In this document: in pieces, positions 16,901 through 24,480 of the stretch
How the letters are laid out: each line of letters opens with the position of its first letter
Position numbering within the stretch: position 1 is the stretch's first letter
Assembly (NCBI RefSeq): GCF_004135735.1
Contig: NZ_CP012670.1
Location: 2,232,001 to 2,296,000, forward strand
DNA length: 64,000 bases
Source: Sorangium cellulosum
GTDB lineage: Bacteria > Myxococcota_A > Polyangia > Polyangiales > Polyangiaceae
Reading direction: 5' to 3'
Program-made: the position numbers and the translations under genes
The notes under the pieces: generated by a model
The model's database searches: none
Told to the model about the DNA's origin: nothing
What the model saw: only the letters and a program-made list of their open reading frames with translations

Positions 16901-17157
16901 CCGCCGGCGCCGGTGACGTCATGAGGTGCCTCGGGGGGGATCAAGGGATTGGCCGAGATGAACCCGGTCGAGTCGGTGTCCGTGTCCGTGCCCGTGCCCG
17001 TGTCCGTGCCCGTGCCCGTGTCCGTGGAGGGATCGGGTGTTGTCGTGCCAGGGGGTGTGCCACCGGTCGTGCTGCTGTTGCAGGCGGCCAGCGCGACCGA
17101 CGCGGCGATCGCAGACAGCGCCAGCCATCTGGCGCGCGCTCGATTTACGATGATCAA
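13996..17157 (-). CDS. Large beta-propeller lipoprotein
   Basis: 1053 residues. The signal ends in lipobox LAAC (Cys about 25). A linker follows with Thr-Gly/Thr-Asp dipeptide repeats (encoded by alternating CCGTGTC/CCGTGCC on the plus strand) and a Gly/Asp-rich stretch. The rest is a chain of propeller-like repeats of the type 'DLVQVDDGKLYAL..YAGLSVIDIS.PDHLSLLG', recurring as 'LYVLWG...AYLAVIDVTDPAAPR' and 'TLVDLADPARPAI', as in secreted proteins with a C-terminal beta-propeller (COG4880/PF09826 style). No catalytic motif is evident; a surface-displayed binding or scaffold protein is likely. It is monocistronic, its 3' end 36 bases from repeat array B. Confidence 0.85.
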   Translation of the reverse strand: MIIVNRARARWLALSAIAASVALAACNSSTTGGTPPGTTTPDPSTDTGTGTDTGTGTDTDTDSTGFISANPLIPPEAPHDVTGAGGNTSDGAGGAGGGDSSAGDDSGDGGSGPADDPWPNWVSIIEAADLVQVDDGKLYALSRYAGLSVIDISRPDHLSLLGQHRSSGTPFEMILRDGVLYALFSSAEELPPGDGIDAPGTAYTSRIEALDVADPTDIRPLGSLALTGTLADMHLVDDVLYAVTWNSGACQGCTDGPTTTVTSLSIADPAAIHVVDELRFDVGVSRKYLGQLSTVSAAQDRLYIASAPPESTLTHQVARSTIQVVDISDPGGDLVQGARVEARGPIETRWQMDEHAGVLRVISSKPGSSGGATVPTVQTFSVVSSAELVPLASVELLSPQPQGLLGVRFDGDRAYVITYRAGQTLLTLDLSDPAIPAQLGELAMPTGGFHLEPRGDRLLTVGLTDSDAGGSLGVSLLDVSDLAAPTLLDHVAFGDHQSRLGDDWRRIHRAFTVLDALGTLVVPYVSSEVVIEGGAECDLHTGGVQLIDFTRDTLTKRGAARYRAPVQRALVHEGRLLAFAGEQLAAFDIADRDAPAELADVTLAKDVMRTKVVGDLVARLVAEGSTGHPQIDVVPLSDPGRIEPLGELDLTPVVLPFAPASCGSARSIPVQLFAHGQHLYVLWGLPGAQFGRHAYLAVIDVTDPAAPRISSQLDLPFGESPLYSGGAEALLSSGENVVQAGSTLVLLHAGAEAGVEGSPGGETPWLTLVDLADPARPAISATVSLPAGAGRSRLLLDGTTVLTSHWTPLPGDPSKARFYLDRVDVADPSSPVVSAPINVPGSLVLFDRTSSRLLTTDYAWIGRPASTQTECSRRLGNGAKFVPAPGSGSSGGGTCLGLTQTLKLADIEGSSATVRDTSPIDDAVRASHARVGDDRAFIQTWQYHRMSPGNAERYEREESLLVVGGLRDGVLGRAERSLDDLGSGGVRAVDGARLVVFDDAPAALSVLDTTDLENMTLGTPVPVSGYVSAVTLHGDLAICSLAMSGVEVVDLGP

Positions 17158-17552
17158 GGTGACCTCGCAGCAGCGGGCAAGGGACAGGGCGGCGGAATGC
17201 TGCCATCATGTGCCATCCCGGCTTCGCACCTCCGGAAAACAGCAAATTGAATGCCAAGATGGACGGCTCGCAAGGATCTGCTTCGAATGCGCTGCCCATG
17301 TGTGCCAAAATGAGCAGCGGCGATTCGATCGACCAGAACGCCCTCACCATGGACGCGAGGGCACCGACGCGTGCTCGTCGGCGCGCACGAGGACCGGTCG
17401 GAGGAGCCCGGCTCCCCTGGAGAGCGATGAGCGCTGTCCAGCCCGTGGCCTCCTCCGCACCGAGCTCTTACCCCTTGAGCTCGTGGCGCCCTGACGGCAT
17501 TCTCCTGTCCGCACCTCGCTTCCGCGTTGGGCTGCAGTGCAAGGAGCCGTCG
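17158..17552. other. Intergenic region, 395 bases
   Basis: Divergent gap between the propeller lipoprotein and the small YdeI-like gene. It is relatively AT-rich at 17225-17290, a likely promoter area. No RNA gene or repeat is recognised. Confidence 0.35.
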
Positions 17553-17807
17553 ATGGGTGTCGATTTTTCAGGCCTGAAGCGACCCAGGTATCCGATGCCA
17601 GACTTCATCAAGAACGCGCTGGACGAGCGGGGCTTGATGGAGGCTTACAGAGAGCGCCCTGCATATCAGCAAAACGATTATATCGGCTGGATCATGGGCG
17701 CCAAGCGCCAGGAGACGAGGGAGAGTCGACTCCGCCAGATGCTGGATGAGCTCGAGCGAGGCGGCGTGTACATGAACATGAACCACGCAGCGTCGGAGAA
17801 GAAGTAG
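17553..17807 (+). CDS. YdeI/OmpD-associated C-terminal domain protein, short
   Basis: 84 residues from the ATG at 17553, preceded by AAGGAG seven bases upstream. The body 'MPDFIKNALDERGLMEAY', then 'NDYIGWIMGAKRQETRESRLRQML', matches the C-terminal helical part of YdeI/OmpD-associated proteins (usual pattern: 'Y..WI..AKR.ETR..RI'). In that family it follows a longer N-terminal domain, absent here. It is either a stand-alone domain version or a truncated copy. The function in the family is poorly defined (stress or antimicrobial-peptide resistance has been proposed). The good ribosome binding site argues for expression. Confidence 0.7.
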   Translation: MGVDFSGLKRPRYPMPDFIKNALDERGLMEAYRERPAYQQNDYIGWIMGAKRQETRESRLRQMLDELERGGVYMNMNHAASEKK

Positions 17808-17860
17808 CTGGCCGGGGGGCCCCGACGCGCCCACGCCGCGCGGGCTCGGCCGCCGTGACG

Positions 17861-18526
17861 CTAGGCCCTCGGGCGTCGGGCTCGGCCGTGCGGCTCACGG
17901 GCGCCTCCCTTCGGGGTCGTTGGGGGCGGAGAGGGGGACGGGGCCGCCGGGGGTGGGGCGGCGCCGGCGAGGGCGGGGTAGCGGAAGCAGCTCACCAGGT
18001 GGTCGTTGACCATGCCGACCGCCTGCATGAGCGCGTAGCAGATGGTCGAGCCCACGAACTTGAAGCCGCGGCGGGCGAGGTCCTTGCTGAGGGCGTCGGA
18101 GAGCGCGGTCCTCGCGGGCACCTCGGCCATCGACCGGAAGGCGTTCACCAGGGGGCGGCCGCCGACGAAGCTCCACAGGTAGCCATCGAAGCTGCCGTGC
18201 TCGCGCTGCACCTCGAGGAAGCACCGCGCGTTGGTCACCGCCGACGCGACCTTGAGGCGGTTGCGAACGATGCCGGGATCCTCGAGCAGCCGCGCCACGC
18301 GCGCGGGCCGGAAGCGCGCCACGACGGCGGGATCGAAGCCGGCGAAGGCCTTGCGGTAGGCCTCGCGCTTGCGCAGCACGGTGATCCAGCTCAGGCCGGC
18401 CTGGGCGCCCTCGAGGATCAGCATCTCGAACAGGTGCCGGTCGTCGTGCGCCGGCACGCCCCACTCCTCGTCGTGGTACGCGATGTACAGGGGATCGGCG
18501 GTGACCCAGCCGCAGCGCTCGGGCAT
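17861..18526 (-). CDS. tag: DNA-3-methyladenine glycosylase I
   Basis: 221 residues from the ATG at 18526. It excises 3-methyladenine from alkylated DNA (base excision repair, cytoplasm). Signatures: 'RCGWV..DPLYIAYHDEEWGVP' at the N-terminus (Cys and His zinc ligands, start of the HhH-related fold), 'LFEMLILEGAQAGLSWITVLRKREAYRKAF' with the catalytic Glu, 'DPGIVRNRLKV', 'LSKDLARRGFKFVGSTICYALMQAVGMVNDH' and the closing 'H..SCFRY' zinc ligands. The C-terminal about 30 residues are a Pro/Arg-rich extension beyond the family core. It is divergent from the WYL regulator with a 217-base gap. Confidence 0.95.
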   Translation of the reverse strand: MPERCGWVTADPLYIAYHDEEWGVPAHDDRHLFEMLILEGAQAGLSWITVLRKREAYRKAFAGFDPAVVARFRPARVARLLEDPGIVRNRLKVASAVTNARCFLEVQREHGSFDGYLWSFVGGRPLVNAFRSMAEVPARTALSDALSKDLARRGFKFVGSTICYALMQAVGMVNDHLVSCFRYPALAGAAPPPAAPSPSPPPTTPKGGAREPHGRARRPRA

Positions 18527-18743
18527 GGCGCGGACTCTACACCCCGGCTCGGCCGTCACGCCAGTCGATGTCCGGGATGGGCGGCAGCGACCGCCGATCC
18601 GCCGCGAGCTCACCATCGCCGAGATGGCGTGGAGAGAGCCCACGTTGGAGAGCCCGGAGCGGCCCTTGGCGACGAGATCGCGCGCCCACGTCGGCCCGCT
18701 CCTTGCTCGACGTCGGCCTCCCGTCCTGCGATCGTCGCCGCCG

Positions 18744-19445
18744 ATGGACAGGACCGAGCGCCTCTTCGCGATCATGGACGCGCTCCGCCGCCACCGGCGT
18801 CCGGTCACCGCGGCGGAGCTCGCGGAGGAGCAGGGCACCTCGGTGCGCACGATCTACCGCGACGTACAGAAGCTGATCGGGCTCGGCGCGCCGATCGACG
18901 GGGAGGCGGGCGTCGGCTATGTGCTGCGGCCCGGCTTCTTCCTGCCGCCGCTGATGTTCACCGCGGAGGAGCTCGAGGCGCTCGTCCTCGGCGCGCGCTG
19001 GGTCGGCGCGCAAGGCGACGAGGCCCTCGCGTCCGCCGCGGAGAACGCGATCGGCAAGATCGCGACCGCCTCCCCCGCCGACCTCCGCGGTCGCATCGAC
19101 GACACGGGGCTCTGGCCGGCCGTGCTCCGTGGGACCGGCGCCGCGCCGAGGCCCATCCTCGGCCTCGTCCGGCAGGCGATGCGGAGGGAGCGCGCGCTCG
19201 CGATGTGTTATCAGGGCGAGTCGGGGCACAGCACCGATCGCGAGGTCGGGCCGGTGCAGATCGCGTACTACGAGGGCAAGCAGATCATCGCGGCGTGGTG
19301 CTGCTTGCGCGCGTCGTTCCGGCACTTCCGCGCCGATCGCATCGAGCGCCTCGAGCTCACGGCGCGGCCCTACGGCAAGCCGCGCCGGACGCTGACGATG
19401 GAGTGGTTCGAGGCCCTGGTGCGCCAGCGCAGCACGCCGGCGTGA
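18744..19445 (+). CDS. HTH-WYL transcriptional regulator (YafY type)
   Basis: 233 residues from the ATG at 18744. The N-terminal winged helix (DeoR-like HTH_11) reads 'RLFAIMDALRRHRRPVTAAELAEEQGTSVRTIYRDVQKL'. A 'GVGYVLRPGFFLPPLMFTAEELEALVLGARWV' linker typical of YafY proteins follows, then a WYL-like ligand domain in the C-terminal 100 residues ('CYQGESGHSTDREVGPVQIAYYEGKQIIAAWCCLRASFRHFRADRI'). WYL domains sense nucleic acids or small ligands. A GNAT gene remnant starts 12 bases downstream, so the original unit may have been regulator plus acetyltransferase. Confidence 0.9.
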   Translation: MDRTERLFAIMDALRRHRRPVTAAELAEEQGTSVRTIYRDVQKLIGLGAPIDGEAGVGYVLRPGFFLPPLMFTAEELEALVLGARWVGAQGDEALASAAENAIGKIATASPADLRGRIDDTGLWPAVLRGTGAAPRPILGLVRQAMRRERALAMCYQGESGHSTDREVGPVQIAYYEGKQIIAAWCCLRASFRHFRADRIERLELTARPYGKPRRTLTMEWFEALVRQRSTPA

Positions 19446-19456
19446 GGTCGGCACCC

Positions 19457-19924
19457 ATGCTGACCATCCGGTCCTTCGAACAGCGCGACTGGCCCTCTGT
19501 CTGGTCGATTCTCGAGTCCGTTTTCCGCGCGGGAGAGACGTACGCGTCCCCTCCGCAGATCTCCGAGGCCGAGGCGCACGAGGCGTGGGTGGAGGGTCCC
19601 CTCCGAGACGTTCGTTGCGTGCGCGCCAGGCGGCGCGGTGCTCGGCACGTATTTCCTCGAGCCGAACCAGCCCGGCCCCGGCTCGCATGTGTGCAATTGC
19701 GGCTATGCCGTCGCCCCTGACGCGCAGGGCAAGGGCGTGGCCTACGCGATGTGCGAGCACTCGCAGCGCGAGGCGGTGGGGCGGGGGTTCCCGACATCCT
19801 GGACGTGCTCGAGGAAGAAGAGGGCTGGGTCGCAGCGCAGAGCGGCCGCGCCCCGCGCAGCCGCGCGGAGCTCGCGACGCTGGTCGACGACAGCGTGATG
19901 AAGGAAGCGCTCGGCCTTCCGTAG
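19457..19924 (+). pseudogene. GNAT acetyltransferase remnant, frameshifted and chimeric
   Basis: The first 45 codons (MLTIRSFEQRDWPSVWSILE...) are a GNAT N-terminus. Near 19600-19606 the frame changes; the continuation 'ETFVACAPGGAVLGTYFLEP' and 'CGYAVAPDAQGKGVAYAMCEHSQREA' carries the acetyl-CoA-binding signature (AQGKGVA). Near 19785 a second break leads into an unrelated tail ('DILDVLEEEEGWVAAQSG...MKEALGLP', stop at 19922-19924). The tail looks like the 3' end of another gene joined by deletion. No intact product is expected. Confidence 0.75.
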
Positions 19925-20008
19925 GCGCTCGCCCGGCGGACCGCCGTCTCTGCGAGGGCGCGTCACGTCACCACGAGCGGGCTCGGCGGGGCGCTGCGCG
20001 AGCCCGAC

Positions 20009-20566
20009 TCAATCGGTCGACGAGGCGGTGATGCCCACCAGCAGGCCCCGCTCGGCCCAGGCCGCCGTCCACAGGAACGTGCCCCACCACTCGCGGCCCC
20101 AGCGGAACCACGGGTCGTAGCCGTCGGTGGTCCACTCCCGGAGCTCGAGCTCGTCGGGGCTCAGCGTGGCGTCGAACAGGCCGGCGAGCCACGCGACCGC
20201 GACCTCGTGCCGATGGCCGTCCAGCGACGTGTGATACGGCCCCTCGAACAGCGCGTATACCAGGCCGGGGCGTCCGCTCTCGCCGCGCAGGAACGCCTCC
20301 CAGGCCAGCCGGCCGGCCCGCAGGTCGGCGCCGTCGCAGGCCTCGGCGCCAGCGTCGGCGAGCGCCCGCAGGATCGTCGCGTGCGCCGCTTCGCGAGCGG
20401 CGACCTCCACGTCGCCGCCGAAGCGGTACACGGCGGCGTGACACTCGCCGAGGATCCGCCGCGAGGAGGGGACGACCTGCTCTTCAAGCCAGGTGTCGCC
20501 GCCACGCCAGCGATGCGCGGGGCGAGCGGCGAACGAGACGACCTCGATGTCGACGGGCGCGCTCAT
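20009..20566 (-). CDS. Conserved hypothetical protein, 185 residues
   Basis: Soluble, with balanced composition and many aromatics ('RWRGGDTWLEEQVV', 'GYDPWFRWGREWWGTFLWTAAWAERGLL'), the mark of a genuine folded protein. A central segment reads 'RAGRLAWEAFLRGESGRPGLVYALFEGPYHTSLDGHRHEVAVAWLAGLFDA'. No catalytic signature or family is recognised; it may be a small-molecule or protein-interaction domain. It is isolated between two pseudogenes. No signal peptide. Confidence 0.75.
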   Translation of the reverse strand: MSAPVDIEVVSFAARPAHRWRGGDTWLEEQVVPSSRRILGECHAAVYRFGGDVEVAAREAAHATILRALADAGAEACDGADLRAGRLAWEAFLRGESGRPGLVYALFEGPYHTSLDGHRHEVAVAWLAGLFDATLSPDELELREWTTDGYDPWFRWGREWWGTFLWTAAWAERGLLVGITASSTD

Positions 20567-20659
20567 GGCGCATCACGCTACGCGAAACGCGCGCCGGCGA
20601 CATCTCCTCTCTGTCGTCGCTTCAAGGAGGAGCTTGCCTCGCCGCGCCCGCGACAGGTC

Positions 20660-20806
20660 ACGTGACAAGTAGGGCCTCTGTCACGGGAGATCGGACCTGC
20701 GCGCTCCTCGACACGAACCAGATCAAGTGCTGGGGCGACAGCCTCGGCCACCCCGGCTGTGGCGGGGGCGATCACCTCAAGATCGTCGATCTGGGCCCCG
20801 AGCCGC
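20660..20806 (+). pseudogene. RCC1-repeat gene fragment
   Basis: An open stretch reads 'SVTGDRTCALLDTNQIKCWGDSLG' and then '...KIVDLGPEP'. The block TCALLDTNQIKCWG is the typical blade signature of RCC1/alpha-tubulin-suppressor-like secreted proteins common in myxobacteria. Only about one blade is present, without a start or signal peptide, so this is a relic. Confidence 0.55.
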
Positions 20807-21007
20807 AGGCGCTGGGAGCTTGGCCCGCGAGCCGCCGCGAGCGCCCCGCGGCGCGCTCCGCCCGCCAGAGGCCCGGTCAGGGGCGGCCGAGCTCGTGCGT
20901 CGCTTCGCGGCGGCCGCGCTTCAAATGTACCGCGAAACTGCGGGTCTTTGTCGTGCGGCGAAGCGACCGCCATCGCGGCATGAGCGCGGATGTGGCATTA
21001 TCCGCTC

Positions 21008-21850
21008 ATGCGTACCATCTCGGATAGATTCATTCGTAGCGTTCGATGTCTTGTACTCATAGCCATGCCAGTCGCCGTACTGAACTGTTCCAGCGATGCT
21101 GAGACCGATGAGTCTGCGAGCACCGAGTCCGGCTCGTCGGGGGGCGGCGGAGACACCGCGACGAGCAGCGGAGCCGAGGGCAGCACGACCACCAGCAGCA
21201 CGACCTCGGGCGGTGGATCCGACACCACGACCACCACGTCGGCGACGACAGGGAGCGGCGGAGCGGGTGGCTCGACGGGCGAAGGCGGCAGCGACGGCGC
21301 GGGCGGCTCCACGGGCGAGGGCGGCTCCACGGGCGAGGGCGGCGCGCCCTCCGGCGAGTTCACGCTCACGAGCCCCAGCCACCAGGAAGGCGCCGAGTTC
21401 GCCGACAAGTACACCTGCGCGGCCGCCGGCTTCGACAAGAGCCTCCTGCCGGAGCTCCGCTGGACCCCGGGACCCGCGGGCACGAAGAGCTACGCCATCA
21501 CCTTCATCGACCGCACCCTGACGAACCGGACGCCGCCCAGCAACCTCGGCTATCACTGGGTCGTGTACAACATCCCGGCCGAGGTCACGTCGCTGCCCGA
21601 GGAGTTCAAGGACGCGGCGGCGATCGGCGCCCAGCAGAGCGGCCCCTACCTCGGCCCGTGCCCCAATTTCAGTGGCGGGAACGAGAACCACACGTACGAG
21701 TTCACGATCTACGCGCTCGACACGGAGACGCTGACGGTCTCGGGCTCCAGCACGGCCGCGGTCGCCGATGCGGAGACCAAGCTCGAGGCGAGCCATCTCG
21801 CCAAGACGACGCTCAGCGGCACGTCCGACGCCTCCCCGCCCCAGCGCTGA
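21008..21850 (+). CDS. YbhB/YbcL-family (PEBP-like) lipoprotein
   Basis: 280 residues from the ATG at 21008 (another ATG lies 18 bases upstream). A lipoprotein signal ends in 'MPVAVLNCSS'. A long Ser/Gly/Thr-rich linker (to about 112) contains GGSTGEGG repeats. The domain from 'FTLTSPSHQEGAEFADKYTCAAAGFDKSLLPEL' through 'YAITFIDRT', 'YHWVVYNIPAEVTSLPEEF', 'YLGPCPN' and 'HTYEFTIYALD' to the final 'LEASHLAKTTLSGT' matches Raf-kinase-inhibitor-like PEBP proteins. PEBPs bind phospholipids or small anions; the bacterial role is unsettled. It would be lipid-anchored. A strong bidirectional hairpin follows the stop. Confidence 0.9.
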   Translation: MRTISDRFIRSVRCLVLIAMPVAVLNCSSDAETDESASTESGSSGGGGDTATSSGAEGSTTTSSTTSGGGSDTTTTTSATTGSGGAGGSTGEGGSDGAGGSTGEGGSTGEGGAPSGEFTLTSPSHQEGAEFADKYTCAAAGFDKSLLPELRWTPGPAGTKSYAITFIDRTLTNRTPPSNLGYHWVVYNIPAEVTSLPEEFKDAAAIGAQQSGPYLGPCPNFSGGNENHTYEFTIYALDTETLTVSGSSTAAVADAETKLEASHLAKTTLSGTSDASPPQR

Positions 21851-21872
21851 TGAGCGGTAGCGGGCGTTGAGG

Positions 21873-21907
21873 CTCGCCGGGCAACCCGACCGGGGTTGCC
21901 CGGCGAG
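21873..21907. terminator. Strong bidirectional terminator hairpin
   Basis: CTCGCCGGGCAACCC (21873-21887) pairs perfectly over 15 bases with GGGTTGCCCGGCGAG (21893-21907) around a GACCG loop. It sits between the convergent PEBP gene and the DUF2169/pentapeptide gene, 23 bases after the first stop. Confidence 0.85.
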
Positions 21908-21961
21908 GCGCCACATCATGCTGCCTCCGGTCTCCGGCTCCGGAAGGCGCCCGCCCCCCGC

Positions 21962-24043
21962 CTAGCTCCTGGCGAGCTTCGAGCCTGCCAAGAACGCCTG
22001 ATCCAGGCGCGTCTGATCCAGCGTGGCCTTCCACGTCTCAGCCGAGTAGAGGTTCGCGCCGCGAAGATCGGCATGGCTCAGATCGGCGCTCTCGAAATCG
22101 GCCTCCATGAAGTTCGCCTTGACCGCATGCGCCCGGAAGATCCTGGCATGCCGGAAGCGAGCGCCCTTGGCCGTCACCCGATGGAGCACGGCATGATCGA
22201 GCTCGCTGTACGAGAAGATCCCTGCGCTCAGATCCGCCTCCGTGAAGTTTGCCGACCGGAGCTCGGCGGCCTGAAACGAGCACCCGGACGCCCTGACGCG
22301 CTGAAATGAGCCCTTCGACAGCTTCGCGTCATCCGCCCTGAACCGCGCCATGGACGCGTCGTCGAAGGTCGACTCCTCGGCCGAACAATCATACATCTGC
22401 GCGTCGTCGAGGACCGCGCGCCGAAACGTCGCGAGGCGCAGCGCCGCGCCCGAGAACGTCGCGCCGGCGGCGCTGGCCCCGTCGAAGACGACGCCGATCA
22501 GCGTCGCGTCGGCCAGGTTGGCTCGCGCGAGCTCCGCGCCGTCGAACGATGCCCCGGAGGCGCTGGCATCGGCGAGCGTCGCATCGGCGAGCCTCGCGCC
22601 GGAGAAGATCGCGTTCGTCAGGTTCGCGCCGGAGAGGTTCGCATCTGTGAGGTTCGCGCCCTTGAAGCTCGCGCGCGCCGCCGAGACGCGGTCGAGAGCG
22701 GCCCCCGCGAGATCCGCGCCGTCGAAGAGCGCCCCCTCGAGCCTGGCACCGCTGAAACGCGCGCCCGTGAGGTCCTTGCCGCGAAAGTCCATGTCGGTGA
22801 GGTCGCAATGGAAGAAGCTCACGCCCGACAGGACGGCCCCGGACGCCACGAGCGCCGCTGCCTCCTCCCTCGGCATCGCGGGCGGTAGCTTTACCGGGCC
22901 CGCCTGGAACCCGTCCTCGGCGCTGCCGACGGGCGGCGGGGCCTCTGGGTCAGGCGCGTTCGAGACCGGAGGAGCCGTCTCGCCCTCGATCTGGGCAAGG
23001 AATCGCTGCTGTATCGTCTCGATGTCCGTCTTGGCATGAACATCATCCATGCACGCATAGAGCAGCGCTATCTCGGGCGCGTCCTCACGGGTGACGTTGA
23101 GGATGCCACGCCACACCAGACAGACCTTCAGCGCGTCCGCGTCGAACCACACCGTGTCCAGGTTCAGCGGGATCTCCCTGAGCTTGCCGCCTGCCTCGCG
23201 GGACGGCTGCGCGAAGGCCCGGGGCGCGAGGCCAGGGAGCTTGCCGTTGATGACCGAGAGCCTGGGGTGCACGCCCGCCAGATAGAAGTCCTCGTCGCCG
23301 CGCGGATAGGCGATCTGCTGCTCGGGCGGCGCCGCGTTGAAGTACCTCCAGTCGAAGTCCCGCGGGAAGTACGGCCATCGCTCCTTGAGCCAGGTGCCGT
23401 CGTACGTGCCCAGCCGCGAAGCCCGGAGCGCCCAGGCGGCGGGGACCGGCGCGAAGCACACGGGGGCCGGGCGATCCTGCTCGCTGCGGAGCAGCTTGTC
23501 CCCTCGCTCCAGGTTCGGCAGCCAGGGTCCGGCGACCCCCTGGATGACACCCCTGCCCACGGGATTCTCCTCGTACCCCGGCCCGCCGAAGGCCCGCTCG
23601 TAGCGGAGCGGGATGCGATCGAACGGGCTCGGCGCCGACGGCCCGCTCGTCTGCCACCTCCGATCGCCGATCGCCGCCAGCGAGAGCCGCAACGCCTGGC
23701 CAAAGGCGAGCTGCACGTTCGTGACGCCGGATTGCTGCGGCTGCGCGTACGCGTGCCCCACCATCAAGAGATCGGCGCTCGGCTTGAAAGGCGCATGGTC
23801 GGACGCGTACCTGAGGGTCCCTTGTGGATCCTCGTCGAAGTACACGTCCCCGGTCGGGGGCTCCTGATCGCCCGGCGGGAGCGGCTCGGCCAGCCCCTCC
23901 GGGACGATCGTCATCGAGCTCTTCACCACGACGACGAGCGCGTCCTGCGGCGGCAGGAGCTGCCACGGGCGGACGGCTGCGGCGATGGATCCATCGGTGA
24001 CGACGGGCACCGTCTCCCTGCGGCGAACGGGCAGATCGAGCAT
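21962..24043 (-). CDS. DUF2169 - pentapeptide-repeat protein of a T6SS island
   Basis: 693 residues. Residues 1-about 330 form a DUF2169 domain ('LLPPQDALVVVVKSSMTI', 'DHAPFKPSADLLMVGHAYAQPQQSGVTNVQLAFG', 'FDRIPLRYERAFGG', 'FPRDFDWRYFNAAPPEQQ'), which is associated with VgrG-linked effector loading. A spacer follows, then from about 410 to the end at least 50 A(N/D)LXX pentapeptide units ('GANLTDANLSGANLTNAIFSGARL') folding as a right-handed quadrilateral beta-helix. It is the last gene of a four-gene minus-strand unit (pentapeptide, DUF3540, PAAR-like, this one) with 3 bases to its upstream neighbour. Likely a cytoplasmic adaptor or part of the spike tip. No enzymatic motif. Confidence 0.88.
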   Translation of the reverse strand: MLDLPVRRRETVPVVTDGSIAAAVRPWQLLPPQDALVVVVKSSMTIVPEGLAEPLPPGDQEPPTGDVYFDEDPQGTLRYASDHAPFKPSADLLMVGHAYAQPQQSGVTNVQLAFGQALRLSLAAIGDRRWQTSGPSAPSPFDRIPLRYERAFGGPGYEENPVGRGVIQGVAGPWLPNLERGDKLLRSEQDRPAPVCFAPVPAAWALRASRLGTYDGTWLKERWPYFPRDFDWRYFNAAPPEQQIAYPRGDEDFYLAGVHPRLSVINGKLPGLAPRAFAQPSREAGGKLREIPLNLDTVWFDADALKVCLVWRGILNVTREDAPEIALLYACMDDVHAKTDIETIQQRFLAQIEGETAPPVSNAPDPEAPPPVGSAEDGFQAGPVKLPPAMPREEAAALVASGAVLSGVSFFHCDLTDMDFRGKDLTGARFSGARLEGALFDGADLAGAALDRVSAARASFKGANLTDANLSGANLTNAIFSGARLADATLADASASGASFDGAELARANLADATLIGVVFDGASAAGATFSGAALRLATFRRAVLDDAQMYDCSAEESTFDDASMARFRADDAKLSKGSFQRVRASGCSFQAAELRSANFTEADLSAGIFSYSELDHAVLHRVTAKGARFRHARIFRAHAVKANFMEADFESADLSHADLRGANLYSAETWKATLDQTRLDQAFLAGSKLARS

Positions 24044-24046
24044 GGC

Positions 24047-24454
24047 TCAGGGCGCGACCAGGACCTTGGCCTGGCTCGGAGAGTCGTGGAGCCCCGCGGG
24101 CATGTTGGCGTTGGCGCCGTTGTGCGCCGTCTGCGCCGTGAGGTACACGGCGCCCTTCCCCTCGATCTTGACCTTCGAGCTGCCGCGCTTGAACACCACC
24201 TTCTGCGCCACCGTCCCGGAGACGACACCCCCCGCGGTCCCCGCCTGATCGCCGGTGCTGGCCGGTATCTCGGACATCTCGACGACAGCGTGCTTGTTCT
24301 CGATCATCACCTTCGTCGAGGTCGCCGTGGCGTTGCTCACCATCGCCATGTTGGGAAACGGTATCGGAATGGGCGGGGCCGGCGGCGCAGGAACCTTGCA
24401 CACGTCGGGCATGCCCATGCACGTGCCCCCACCCTTCGATCCCGCTGGCATCAT
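24047..24454 (-). CDS. PAAR-like DUF4150 protein (T6SS spike tip)
   Basis: 135 residues. The opening 'GTCMGMPDVCKVPAPPAPPIPIPFPNMAM' is the conserved beginning of DUF4150 PAAR-like proteins. The middle 'KVMIENKHAVVEMSEIPASTGDQAG' and C-terminal 'GKGAVYLTAQTAHNG' complete the family. Such proteins cap the VgrG trimer, sharpening the spike and attaching effectors. No C-terminal toxin domain is fused here; the protein ends at the PAAR-like core. It starts 26 bases after the DUF3540 gene and is followed 3 bases later by the DUF2169 gene. Two adjacent ATG codons make the exact start ambiguous by one residue. Confidence 0.88.
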   Translation of the reverse strand: MMPAGSKGGGTCMGMPDVCKVPAPPAPPIPIPFPNMAMVSNATATSTKVMIENKHAVVEMSEIPASTGDQAGTAGGVVSGTVAQKVVFKRGSSKVKIEGKGAVYLTAQTAHNGANANMPAGLHDSPSQAKVLVAP

Positions 24455-24480
24455 CGCGCTCGCTCCTGCTTCTCCTGCCG

